NCBI RefSeq assembly: GCF_002443255.2
Contig: NW_019211456.1
Location: 40,527,891-40,591,890, forward strand
DNA length: 64,000 bases
Origin: Varroa destructor
Lineage: Eukaryota > Arthropoda > Arachnida > Mesostigmata > Varroidae
Direction of reading: 5' to 3'
The position numbers and the translations under genes were made by a program. Shown here one piece after another: positions 1-11,600 of the stretch (the first letter of the stretch is position 1; every line of letters begins with the position of its first letter). The notes beneath the pieces were generated by a model. That model saw only the letters and a program-made list of their open reading frames with translations, did not search any database and was not told the origin of the DNA.

Positions 1-3000
1 GCTTCAGGAAAATGAGTTTTTAAAACAATAATTGTTCACAGAATGCCCCACACATAAGCTAGTGCATCCGTTTATTCAGTATTAGCAAAAGGTGCTTACA
101 GTTAGCGAGAAACATCAGTTTAAGAAACATACCTTTATGTTCGATGTGCCGAAAATCAATAGTTTTTTTTTCTTTTTATTTCTGCAAGCGGTTTTTTTTC
201 TACATGCGAAAAGCGGTTCTTCACGAAGTCGAGATATCCCTTCAACTACTTAGGATAGTTCGACAGATGAGCTCGAATTCCATAAAAAAAAAGACCAATT
301 TTCACAATTTCTCATATACACTAAACGAGTTACTTATGGACTCCATATCTTTTCGAAATTGTGCCGTGTTCCTGATGAAATACGGCATAATCTACCATAT
401 GCATACAAGTTTAGCGTCAAAACTAAACGGTACAGAAAAAAATGAATACAGAAACTCATATCGCATATTTGCTGCTGCTGTTGCTACGCGAATTTTTCGA
501 TCTTATAATGTGACCCTTACAAACGTATTGATAATAATAATAATTAATATTTAGCGATTTATTTAACAGTTAATCATTTGGCAAAAATCTTCAGCCGACG
601 CCGCTTTGAACGTGTGCACTCGTTCTGCTTTTTAACGACGCTCAAACTTTATCGTTAATTGAGAAGCATCGTATATTGCAACCGAAAAGAACTGTCTGAT
701 TTTTCAATCTGCTCGTTACCTACCACGAGCCGCAAATGCATGAAGCTGGAATATGTCTACGAAGGTCTCAATAGATCACATTTGAAATGATAAGTATAAT
801 TAAGGCGTCGTCGTAGTTTGCCTGTTGACTAGCTTGCAACCATGAGTAAGTAGTGAATGAAGATATCGCTTATAGTACCTCTGCATGGCATATTGTATCT
901 CGGATTTTTGCCTTCAATATGGTCCATTTTGAATTTAAGACATTTATGATTAAATTGCCTTCAAACTTATCACCACTACCTTAAAGAAAAAACAGAATTT
1001 TACCGTTATTAGCCCAATGTTTGCAGACTGCTTCGTGTCCGAATTCAACGCATTTTTCTCCTTCGTTTATTTTTCTCGAAAGCAAACAGAACATATACAG
1101 AACAATCCCCCGTAATCAGGTCGTACTTTTATGGCTCGACACCGTAATTTACACTACGAAATGATACTTTGGCGACCCTGAGATGTGAGCTTTACTCGAC
1201 CTGAGAAGGTTGTCGCTTAAAAAGAGCGATGAATTTGAGTTAGACGATTTGTCTTAGACTACTAGTCATTGTTGTTCAAAAAGTTGCTGATTTTCAAAGT
1301 TTTACAGATTGTAAAATTGAAACTTATAGTCGACGTCCCGGTATCTTCTTGCGGCTAGATGACCACGTGGCTTAGCGCCTTCCAAAGTGGGTTCAATTTT
1401 TCTACATGATTTCATTAAGGCTGTCTTGGTACCCATTTTTGTTTATGCGTATTGCCATCTATTGAATTGTACATTACTTACATTAATTTTATTCTTCCGG
1501 TTTCAATCAATATAATTTTACAACAGTTCATCCGCCTATAAAGAAATCCGAGCCTCCAAGACTAATTTCCTCCACGCAGTTACAACACTCCGCACTTGTT
1601 CGGCTAACTGATTCAACTTCAACTGTACCTACACGCCAGCATTACGTGTCAAATTTAACTTACCCAGATACCCACCAACAATTCTAAATTGCACCGCAAA
1701 ATATCGGCTAATTTTCATATTTATTAAAAATAAAGAGGGACTTTTCTAAAAGTCGTGTGTATATTTGAAAATTAACAACAAAATTATGTTCTATTATCAA
1801 AAACGCTCTTAACCTATTTTATCTTGGTATTCGGCTAAATTTCTCTAGGTCTTCAGAGCTTCATCGTTCTCTTCTTGATAATGCTAGTTGCTAACTATAC
1901 GAATCAACCAGTCGGCCTTCTAATGCGTCCTTAACGGCAGAATAAGCGGCGTTTACACTCCTAACATCATAATATAACAGCAACGACAAATCAATAGGAA
2001 TGCATAGAGTACATGCACAGTCTAATACATCTATTGCTTTAACCGTCGGTGTACGTGGAGAAAGTGGCGCTTGATTTTTTACTGTCACAATGTTTATTTG
2101 AACAGATCTTGAATCGGACTTCTGAGTAGGCGTCACTGACCCGCAGTGCGCTTTCTATGCTTTCGATTCGAGTACAATAATTATCTAAGTAAATTAATCA
2201 CGCTCAATCGTCTCGGAACTGCCAATTAAGAACGTATACGAAGCTATCCCTGTCTATTTTCATTTTTCCCAGCATTTCGTATCACTTTAGGCTGCGAAGA
2301 GTGGCCTGGTTAGTCTCGTGGATCACTGATACAGTAGACCGTCTTTGCTTGATATTTAAAATCGAGACTCTCAACTCGAAGCCATTATACTTATCAAGCC
2401 GAACAAGTATCTGCCGAGAAGCTCATTGCATATTCTGTTTTTCATTTGCTTATTCGAATAATATTGCGGGACTCTTGTTTTTTTGGTCTGTGCTGCTTTT
2501 CCGCTAGTGCCCAAGTCAAGTCGATTGTTAATCCCGTAAATATCACGTAACGTTCTAGCCTTGACAGAAAATAACAATAATAACCATACTGCACGCGTCA
2601 TTGCGATTCTAGCCTTTCACTTTGGTAATACAGAGCCTCTTTTCATGAATATCTACAGATTACCCAAGACTCAAGAAAGCCTCATGATAGGTAGCAGAGA
2701 GCAAAACGGCTTTCTGCTCCATAATGTGACAAGGGATTTCTCGTCATGATTTACATACCATTTACATGTCATCATCCATTAGGATAATCAGTACTTTTGA
2801 GAAATACAATTTCGATACTGTTAGAAAACGACACTGTTAGAATGGTATTTCGCTCACGTAACATCCAGCCTAAAGGTCCAAGTTTTACAAAGACCAACAG
2901 AGTTTTTGTTGGAATTTATTTAAAGGTACGAACGTCGGAAAGATACATTTTATTTCCTATTTTAATTTAATTTTATTTATTACATTGGTTTTTATTGGTT

Positions 3001-4433
3001 AAATTATGGGATAACTTTATTTGATTCGTCCCTAATAAAAAGGCCGCTTGAATCGCTTTAAGCTTACCAACCAACATAGATGTGAAAACGCAACGATTAT
3101 ATAATAGAGCTAATACGTCTTTACTGGAAATTTCATTGCCATTGTAGTAGCAATACAAATCGCATCTAAGATACCCTGTTCCTTTCTATAATCCCATAGT
3201 AATTCCGTTTAATGCTACCAGCACAATACCGCGTTTCTTTTCATGAAAATTAAGAAACTTTATAGGGCTGGCCTTGGTCATGTATAATGGCGTACACCGA
3301 AGTCACAATAATAACGTGGAACAATAGCGATTCAGTTCCGCAAAACGTCAATTATATTTTTCCGCTTCTGTGCAATTGAGCACATTGCTCTTCCCTGCAC
3401 AGTTAGCTTGAATGATGTTCACAAATTGTTTATAGCAATGCCGCTTATCATTTGTTTTATCATATTTCAGTTTATCAACAATCGGACGTAACAAATGGAA
3501 AACGAAACCTTTTTAACTACTCAAGCTCACTCAGTAAGGTAGTGCGTACCTGACTTTCTGCAGGCTCCAAACGGCGATTCTTATTTAAATGGGAAGTTGT
3601 TATGGCCTTTGAAGCCAAGTATTTGCGACTTATAAACTAAATATATATGTTTGCACCCTTACCAAATAACATGGAAACCTGTTTGTAGAAAAGAGAAGAA
3701 TACGTGAAGAGATCTATTGCTAAAAAAAAAGGTTGGTTTCAATTATAAAATGGTGGAAGGCCACCCGCAAAGGCGGAAGAGGGCTAGTTTTTAGGGATCT
3801 CATGGCTGTAATCGACATAATTTTCGTATTGAACATAGATTCCTTGAGCGTCACGAAGTAAAGAATACCCTTGATAATTGGTATGACCGCAGACTATAGA
3901 AAAAGCTCTTATCCTGCGAACGAGAGATGCCTGTGAACTGGGTGATGGGTATGACGGTAGGTATGAATAATGAATATCAGCCTAGAAGGGTTCTTTTGCC
4001 AATCCTAACGTGATCATATATAGTGCCACCTGACCAAAAAGAAAAATCCTAAGAGTCTTTTCTGAATTAGCTCGAATTAGACGACTACTGTTAAAAGTAT
4101 GGATATAATTATATCGAATTTGCTGCACGAGATAAGCTTAGGAAACTGCCATTATAGACCACAAAAATATAGCAGAACGCAATGCCAAATAAATAAGTTA
4201 TTCCAATAAGTTGTATATTAATTGAAAGATGTACATTTTGTATCAGTTTCACGCTTGTGCAAGATAGCCATAACTATAATGGTAATAACAAGAATAGTAA
4301 TAATTTATTGAACTAGCTGACCCATGTTGTTCGAAGTAAACAAATACTGGATAATATCAACTTATCCGAAATTTCGAACTATAACACGGTAACATGTGTG
4401 CCGTAACAAAGCTATTACTGTTAAACTTAAATG
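1..4433. other. AT-rich stretch with no supported gene
   Basis: No reading frame here shows a recognisable domain, and the longest (144-554, plus, 136 codons) is lysine/phenylalanine/isoleucine-rich as expected from AT-rich non-coding DNA. A short ATA/TAA trinucleotide run sits at about 531-545. No tRNA, hairpin or paired splice signals stood out. Confidence 0.6.
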
Positions 4434-4434
4434 C

Positions 4435-4457
4435 TATATATATATATATATATATAT
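4435..4457. repeat. (TA)n microsatellite
   Basis: Uninterrupted TA dinucleotide run of about 23 bases in otherwise AT-rich sequence. It lies about 90 bases beyond the last recognisable pol fragment of the minus-strand BEL/Pao-like tract. Confidence 0.95.
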
Positions 4458-4549
4458 TGTAAAAAATTAGAACCATGGTCGGACACTGACAATTAATTAG
4501 CTAGCGGCTAGGGCTTTTATGCAATAGCCACCTCCGAACTAGTAACTGT

Positions 4550-4756
4550 TTATAATTTACATTGTGACCGCCACACTAAGCCATCACTAGCGGCCATGCT
4601 GACGGCCGCGTCTTCCACAGACAGTATGCCTATGGTATCGCGTTCCCGTTGCACTATCTTCATTTTGCCGGTGGTTGCGTATTGTCCGTGCACCCTTCTA
4701 ATGATATTAGGCCTCCTAAATTTTCGTCCATTGTACAATACCATCAATCGATCCAT
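4550..4756 (-). pseudogene. Possible C-terminal end of BEL/Pao-like pol
   Basis: A 68-codon minus-strand frame, rich in basic residues, ending near DGLVWRSQCKL. BEL/Pao polyproteins usually finish with a basic segment after the integrase core, and this fragment lies at the right distance downstream of the integrase-like frames. The resemblance is loose and rests mainly on position. It may be a chance frame. Confidence 0.25.
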
Positions 4757-5190
4757 TTGGAAGCGTTCTTTTACAATGCAAACGTAAAAATCTTCTCCCT
4801 ATGGTCTCCTCTGTGGATAATCGCTTTGTTTTGCTGGTAAATTTGCAGTGAAAAAGCTAGTAAATTTCTTACTTTTCATAAATTTAATTAATTATATGTG
4901 TTGTTTATGAACGAAAAAAAAAAAAAAAAAAAGTTACGTTGTGAAGTCTACGTGTAGTAAGCGACTCGTATTGAAACATTTGTTTTGATTCGCCTATTCT
5001 TAACAACGTTGTCCAGCGGTTCTGAGCGGTTGTTCATTAGAACAACAAACGTATTCCCTTCTTTAATTTACTAAGTAGTAACTAGTCGAGATTGAGCATG
5101 CAGCATAGGCGTTTGCCAATTACACTATACTGGTTCTCATAATAATACCCGTTCCCAATTGCAGTAGCGGGTGCTTCATTTTGTTCGTCA

Positions 5191-5443
5191 TTAACAAGCC
5201 TCATTAAACCGGAGAGACGTGATAAAATCGACGCTTGAATTGCCTCGTGGAGATATTACTTCACAGAATGAGAACATCTGTTCCCGAAGTAAACCCATTA
5301 TGATAAATATTTTGCATGTACTGAAAGATTTCGCTTGACATCTCTGATCCAGCTGACCGCCGTTGTACTCGAATGGAACTTGGTAAACAGCACTTCTCAA
5401 TGGGATAAGCTTTTGATTGATTGACTGATTGATTCCAACCCAT
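5191..5443 (-). pseudogene. Integrase-core-like fragment, two overlapping frames
   Basis: Two overlapping minus-strand frames (5443-5261 and 5400-5191). The first contains a lysine-alanine-tyrosine sequence, then, about 25 residues later, EMSSEIFQYMQNIYHNGF. That recalls the stretch of BEL/Pao integrases between the first and second catalytic acidic residues. The second frame would continue it after a one-base shift. The catalytic D,D,E set is not intact. A tetranucleotide TTGA/CTGA run lies across the upstream edge (5413-5434). Confidence 0.3.
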
Positions 5444-5756
5444 TGCTCGTAAACATATAGTCTTCGACGGTGCTTCCCTGCGCTACGATAGTACTTACCA
5501 TACTTGATTCGACCAGCAAAGTTCTACATTCAGTTCTTTTGGTTGAAACACTTTGATGATCTGTTTATGAACTTCTGTCGATTGGCCTTTTTGGTTTGTG
5601 CGGTTTTCAGCATGGATGATTCTTGAGGATATTTTTGGCCCCTAGATACACTGCAACCTTGCTCCAGACCAGACTAGCTGAATCAGCTGGCGTTAACCGT
5701 TCTAGCAAGGCTCAAGGTTAACTTTGTTGCGTAGCGTTGCAACGTCAATGGCCGCA

Positions 5757-6098
5757 TCAAATATACCTGTCGACAACGGCTATTGTAATCTGTCGACCAG
5801 TGTCACCTTGAAGTTCTTCAGTGGTAAATATTAAATAAACCAACATTACGATCGGATCCAACGAACACCAGGTCGAGACACTTCTTGATGCGCATATCCA
5901 TCCCTTTCGGAAAAATTCGGCCGCCTGTGGCCATGGCCAGCTCGCGGGCGAACCCTGGCCTGAATATCGCTTTTCGCTGAGACGCCTCGAATCGTCATCG
6001 TATACTTTATGGGCATCTGTCTCCTTCAATTTGCTAGCTGCTGGGTCTGCCAGGAATAACTCTGTAGGTAAATTTGTGCAAATGACGAATCTTCGCAT
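5757..6098 (-). pseudogene. Integrase N-terminal-like fragment of BEL/Pao pol
   Basis: A 113-codon minus-strand frame. The order LPTELFLADPA (residues 10-20), DDDSRRL (34-40), FRKGW (63-67), DPIV (81-84) and GRQITIA (101-107) follows the layout of the region ahead of the BEL/Pao integrase core: an LT-x-EL-x-A helix, a glutamine/aspartate-rich helix, a short glycine turn, a proline-isoleucine strand and a glycine before the zinc-binding part. The zinc-ligand histidines are not convincing, so this is a decayed copy. Together with its neighbours it is one of the better pieces of this tract. Confidence 0.4.
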
Positions 6099-6419
6099 AC
6101 TTTTCGGAACGTGAAATAAGTTTGTTCACCTCACGATACTGCTGCCGGCGAAAGGTCTCGTTGATCTCTCGGAAACAAATCATTTTTTGCAAGGCATAAT
6201 ACTGTTTGTCTAGCCATATGATATCCGTTAACGATACGGCCTGTGCCGACAAACAGAGAGACGCAGCGGATTGTCCAGCGTCATCTCGGGCACAAACTCT
6301 ATAACTGTATCACCGTGCAACAACTTAGCTATTCTGCGTGTAATAAGTATCCAATATTTATTAGAGTGTGCCAAGATATCGGTTTCGAGAGACCTGAACT
6401 TTGCACGAATTGTAAACAC
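6034..6419 (-). pseudogene. RNase H-to-integrase linker-like fragments
   Basis: Two minus-strand frames. The upstream one (6419-6228) holds TRRIAKLL and then FVPEMTLDNPLRLSVCR, which recalls the RNase H end followed by the VP-x-NPAD-x-SR stretch conserved in BEL/Pao and related pol proteins; the alanine-aspartate is replaced. The downstream one (6252-6034) holds NKLISRSEKYAKIRHLHKF, similar to the basic helix between RNase H and integrase. The frames overlap with a shift, as expected for a broken copy. Confidence 0.35.
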
Positions 6420-6930
6420 AGTGTTGGCAGCGACTTGTCAACCATGGGCTGACTCCCTCTAGTACCATTAATATAATAATTGAAATTGTTGTTAAAATGT
6501 TCCGTCTGATGGTTTTCTAACGACGTGTAATAAGCAAGAACCACTCTTTTATTCTATGACCTTATTAGTTTTTATTCCGAAGTAATGAAACTTTCCAAAA
6601 TCTTCAATCCGGAAACAAAATGCTTTAAACACATTCCGGGTATATGAAGGACTCGGTCAGTGTAAGCGTTATTGTTAAAAATATGATTCTAAGCAGGTCT
6701 TGCCATTCTGCTCATGGATGCTCTGATTTTCAGTCGATTCCGACAAGGCTTTCAAAATAGCCTAAGTTATGGTTTTATCGCTTAGGCGCGCGTTCGGCGG
6801 CGCCACAAGCTTAGTTGGACTTAAATGAGATTTTTAGTTATTAGATACTTTGACGGTTAGATACTTTTTAATGTCATACATAATTTTTAGAAATGTTTTA
6901 GAAGGGCCAGTCTTTTGACGGGCCAACTTC

Positions 6931-7206
6931 CTATTTCAGATCTGATGATGGCGTGAATCCTATGAGCTTGTCAAACCTAATACAAAAGCTGATATAAACG
7001 TTATCTAAACCGGCGACTTCTGGGGTGAGTTGTATCCTTTCGCTAGTAGGAAACCAGTCTCTCCGTGACGGTACAAACCACGCATCAAACCGGCTCGCTA
7101 CAATGTGAGCGTCCGTCAGACGTGCATGGTTTATTACGGTCCAGTAAGTGTATATGGTGGTATGTAGAGAAACATACGCAGCCGATAATAAAAACATGCG
7201 GGGCAA
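6931..7206 (-). pseudogene. Possible RNase H-like fragment of pol
   Basis: A 91-codon minus-strand frame with AHIVASRFDAWFVPSRR near its middle, loosely matching the alanine/serine-lysine/arginine strand of the BEL/Pao RNase H region. The D-A-S-E-like motif that should precede it is not recognisable. It is placed mainly by its position between the RT-like and linker-like pieces. Chance is possible. Confidence 0.22.
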
Positions 7207-8267
7207 GCATCATAATTTCTAGGTAAATAGGGCCAAGGTCTGTATATAAGGTTGCGTTGGACTAAATAGACCACAGTTTGCTAACATCGGCCGAACTACG
7301 ATTCGCTATCACAGCTAAATGCTATGAATAAGAAAATTACTACTGACTGATTTGTAATTTATTCGCCTTTATGCAGCCGTTTTTATACAGGGATGGGTTA
7401 CATTAATCTAGAGATGTATGTTTCTTGTCAATTACGTGCCATAGGTGATTCGTCTAGAGACGAATCGAGATGACCGTAGCACATCCTAGAAAGTAAACGA
7501 TATTGCCTGCACATGCGTCGTTTTGTTGACTATAACTCATTATTCATGCTTAATAGATAATCGTAAACTTGCGCAAGTTTCGGTGTAGCTTTCAAGGGTG
7601 GCGTGCATGTCATTACACTTTCTTGACACTTACCGACTCCTGTTTTCGCCAATATATGGGCCATTAAACACCAGACCTCAGCAAAACGTTCGTGGGTTCT
7701 GCTAGACTAATCTTTAATCTACCCAGCTTACTACTACGTCATCACGAAGTGTCGCCTCTCCTAGCGAATGTCGCAGCGGACAAATATTTTTCTCTACTTT
7801 TGTTGCATGACTAACTTCGTCGCGCGAACTCACCGAAGACTTACTCGGCTTCTCTCCTTGGGGCTATATAGCTCCAAATCCAATCGAATAGAAGTAGCGG
7901 AATTAGTTCCAAGCTACCTAAAATAGTTCAGACATCTGCTGGAACAGAAGTGGCCTGAAGAAGCATATTAGACTACGACATGGTCGAAATTTGATGTTGG
8001 AATTGCTACTTTTTCGCATTTGATGGTTGTCAGAGAAGGGAATAAGAACGATGATAGGATTTAGGCTGCCATGTTCTCTTGCTTGGTGGTCAGAAAGGAG
8101 ACATAGCGGAGCTGAGTGGACGATTCATAGTCCGAATGCTTCAGGAAGCTGGGGAACATGGAGGCAAAGTTTCTAGGAAAACGATCATAGCGGCTTGTTT
8201 GAATAGGAAAATCTTAGCATGCAAGGTGGAATCTCTCAATGAAACCTCTGGGTTAGCAGGCCGGTCT

Positions 8268-8531
8268 TCAAGGTGAGTATCCGAGGGCCCAGAATCGTGT
8301 TACGTAGCGAGCACTGCGAGCCGTAAGCATATTAGGAAGATAACATATATATGGTAACTCACAATGAGCACCAACAGACCACGCTTGTCTGCAATAAGCA
8401 TAGCAGTGCGCCAAAGCACACGAGGTAAAGCTCCTAGATCTTGGCTCATGGGGGGTATTTTTTGCGACTGTAGTGAAAAAGCCACAGCAGGATATTGGCT
8501 GAACGTAACTGTGTAAAAATGTGATGGGCAC
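8268..8531 (-). pseudogene. Possible reverse-transcriptase fragment of pol
   Basis: Two overlapping minus-strand frames. One (8485-8300) contains GALPRVLWRTAMLIADKRGL, reminiscent of the RT stretch leading to the first catalytic aspartate (here in IADKRG). The other (8531-8268) ends YVTRFWALGYSP, reminiscent of the later tyrosine-...-phenylalanine-glycine-...-SP segment. The YxDD box was not found. A plus-strand sequence CAAG|GTGAGTAT at 8269-8280 looks like a splice donor, but no convincing plus-strand exon goes with it. Confidence 0.28.
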
Positions 8532-8555
8532 AGGAGCTTAAGTATTGCATAACGG

Positions 8556-8563
8556 TGACGTCA
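8556..8563. promoter_or_regulatory. TGACGTCA palindrome (CRE-type site), copy 1
   Basis: Perfect 8-base palindrome TGACGTCA, the consensus site bound by CREB/ATF bZIP factors in animals. It exists twice only because it sits inside the 63-bp duplication. No promoter or gene start was recognised beside it, so function is not shown. Confidence 0.35.
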
Positions 8564-8618
8564 GGATTAAAATGAAAAAGGCAGGTAGCAGTGCTTCATA
8601 AGCCTTGAAGGGCAATGA

Positions 8619-8626
8619 TGACGTCA
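8619..8626. promoter_or_regulatory. TGACGTCA palindrome (CRE-type site), copy 2
   Basis: Second perfect TGACGTCA, exactly 63 bases after the first and unchanged although the surrounding repeat has about 20% differences. Confidence 0.35.
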
Positions 8627-8699
8627 GGATCAAAGTAAATAAGGCATCCGCCGGTGCTTCATAAGCCTTCGTCAAGGGTTTCGAGGAATACGTAGGCGT

Positions 8700-11600
8700 A
8701 CCAACCTGTCGTTACACAAGAGTATGGACCTTACTAAAGGATGCTATGATGAAAAGGGAAAACAGCTTCGTGGTAAATGAAGATATTGGAAGCTCTACGG
8801 TAGGAGTGTATTGTAACCTTCTGTGTGCTGTATTCAGTATCTACAGATTTTGGAATGTCTGTGTTATAAAGGTTTTAAATGATGTCGTTTACATTGAACA
8901 CAGTCAAAAGTAATTTTGTAGACGTAGAGTTTAACGATTACTTATTTATAGCTATTTGGTCGAATTGATTTGATGAATCACTGACAAATTTTGTCAGATG
9001 GCATTTATATGTGGCCATTAAAAATTGAGCTGAAGCTCCTATCATATATAATGTTTCCATGCATGTTCTCCAAAGCAAAACGTCCTGCAACTTAATAGGT
9101 TTCATTTCACAGGGATAGCTTTAAGCATGCGATCCCGAATACGTCCCTCTTCATGGTTTGCTGTGTTTTTTTTTTTGTTTCTAATAAAACAGCTGCTGAG
9201 ATGGAGGTAAGTTAAATTCGTTCTTTTATTTTTAGTCTTTTTACTAAGAAATCACACTCATTGCAGTAATCATCAGACTGACAATACACTAACCATATAT
9301 TTGAAAGTAACTTTCGTACCTATCACTTTGACTTGGAGCCAGACATTAAAGTCTCGACTGGAGCAGGCATAAACCGATCATCGAAATGTAGCTCCGGTAA
9401 GCCTCCCATGTCCTACGAATTATATGGGTATCGTTTGCAGACACGATTGACTGAACGCATCGTCATTGAATACGATTAAATCAAATTAAGTTGTCACCTT
9501 GAGTTCCAGTTTATAACTTAAACGTGAACAATAATAAGTTTGTCGAAACATTATGCAGTTCGAGACCGATGCTGCATTAACCAATAGAACCGCGCGTTTG
9601 GATAAAGTTTGCATAAGAATGATCGACATTTCACTGACTAAATTTCCTAAATAATGCTATAGAGGTATGATATATGTGTGGAGAAGCAATCTGGAACCTC
9701 TAAATTTCAGTTGCAATTTAAATAGAAGAATTTAACTAAAAAAAACTAAGTCTCACAAGTATATATTTTGTCGAAGTTTTTTTCACTAACGTATAATGCC
9801 TACGATGTGTGTAATAAATGTCTGAAGAACCTGACGTGCTGCGAAGTCACCTAAATTACGTGCCGTCATAATATAAATCAATAAACTTAGTTTAATCAAA
9901 AAACGAAAAAAGATAAAAATAATTTATTATTACTATTAGTATGATGATCAGTGGGTGTTGCGATTACCGCCGTAATACGACGAACCATACCATTTGATCA
10001 CTTTGACCAAATGTCCATGTTAATCATCACGCTTGCTTGATTGCTCTGCTAAAAGACATTTTTTTTTTATATAGTCATTGTTTTCACTTCCATTCGGACG
10101 AGAGCAGAAACTAGAATAGTCCTTTTCTTTGATGTTCTGGATGTTATCAATATTAGCTCATTGGACGAGTATCTTTGAAGGTAGGTTCTCAGGCACAAGG
10201 ATTAGAGCACACGCGCTCGCTCCCTCTTACGAATACTTACTTAAATATGAGCTCGGCTAGTGCTCGTCGTATAGCCTAAATTGAACGTGTCAAAATTACG
10301 TTTCATATTGGCGTAACAAATGAATTTTATTAGTTGTTATTAACTGTCGTCACTACGGCAAAAAAAAAAAAACTCTGTATAATATTAGGTTTTGTTACAC
10401 GGAGACTTTCAATATAATAGTAGGATCAATGTAGAAAAAAACGAACAAATCTATTTAATTGTCTTTCACAAATGCTTTATTATTGCTTTTGATACTTGCG
10501 ATCCATACACATTACTGTATAGCTTTCCATGTACCGTTTCGAACGTCGACAATCTCGGCATGGGGCAGCAAGAAGATTCCCTTTACACAGATATGTTGTA
10601 TAGGCAACGGGACATTTACTATAGTCTTTATATCGGATCGAGCCTATGATAATTTCCACATCATAACAATTTTGCTATATTTACCTTAAGCAAACATTTG
10701 TCAATGTTAGCTACACAAACAATAGTTAGTCAAGGCGTCGCCGAATGGCCAACGGTCTCACTAATGTTTCTCTATATTTGTATGTGTACATGCATGGGAC
10801 TCTCATGGCTATAGCATCGGACACGACCAACAAAGTTCGGAAATAATGAAAAAAAAAAAAAAAAAAAATTAGGAATTTCTCAATACTTTACCGAATATTT
10901 CTCCATATATTTGTATCTCATATGCATGCGGTTTTACTCACTCGACGATGGCTCAATTTTTTGGATCTTTGAAATCTTAGTACATAACTTGCTCACGCAT
11001 AGCACATAAAAGATTGCTTTTGTCCCTTTGTCCTTTTGTGCTTTGAAAGCCACCGTTAACAGACCACAAAAACGAATTTACGTTCACCTAGCACCTGACT
11101 CTAGGTAGCTAAGAAACGCATGGTATTTGGGGGGGCATCATTTCCTCATTTACTAGATCTGAATGACCGAAATGGGGTAAAGTGAATGATAAAAATTATC
11201 ATTCTACCAGTGACGAAAACGTTTCGTTAGTAACTATCTTATAAAAGTTTTTTCTTTTTTATTCACGTTGTTCATGGCTTTTGTAAAATTTTAGATCCTG
11301 AATACACAACATTTTTGCAGCGCAAAGTAGCATCTTTAATTAGTGGACCGACTGGTCTGCTGCAGTTTTTTTTTCCTGAGAAATCATCCATGATCAAGGC
11401 CTTCAGTATTTAGCTACTGCCGAGCTATCGTTGCTCTAAATGCACCTTGGTGATAATGTGTTCGTTAAAAATCGTTTACCCTTCTTCCCCACAAGTACGA
11501 TTAATAATGGAATTTTCCCTCCGAACATATTGCTAAAAGCGCATCGAGACCTATGTACTCGGTCGAGTATGTCAAGGAACTACTGCGAGCAGTCGACAAC

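Larger units (their letters stand above)
4550..8531 (-). mobile_element. Decayed BEL/Pao-like retrotransposon pol tract
   Basis: On the minus strand, broken fragments resembling BEL/Pao pol occur in the right order over about 4 kb: an RT-like piece (8531-8268), an RNase H-like piece (7206-6931), a stretch ending in a VPxxxLDNP sequence that recalls the region before integrase (6419-6228), a linker (6252-6034), an integrase N-terminal-like frame (6098-5757), an integrase-core-like frame (5443-5191) and a basic C-terminal piece (4756-4550). The overall length is about right for RT to the end of pol. Frames change repeatedly and stops intervene, so it cannot be active. No gag was recognised upstream on this strand and no LTRs were found by eye. 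Each fragment alone is weak; order and spacing are the argument. It could still be chance or another LTR family. Confidence 0.4.
8556..8669. repeat. Tandem duplication, two 51-bp conserved cores 63 bp apart
   Basis: Positions 8556-8606 and 8619-8669 match at 41 of 51 positions by direct comparison. Each core begins with TGACGTCAGGAT and ends with GTGCTTCATAAGCCTT. The period, 63 bp, is a multiple of three. On the minus strand the duplicated block is open, encoding a repeated KAYEA...LILTS peptide within a frame of about 60 codons that lacks an obvious start. It lies immediately 5' (minus strand) of the RT-like fragment. No third copy was seen. Confidence 0.85.

Noticed and set aside
7447..7467. 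Small inverted repeat GATTCGTC/GACGAATC
   Set aside because: Eight-base arms with a short spacer are expected several times by chance in 64 kb.
8079..8272. Plus-strand exon ending at the strong donor-like CAAG|GTGAGTAT
   Set aside because: The frame lacks an ATG start and a convincing acceptor, shows no domain, and overlaps the minus-strand RT-like fragment. A good donor sequence alone is common by chance.
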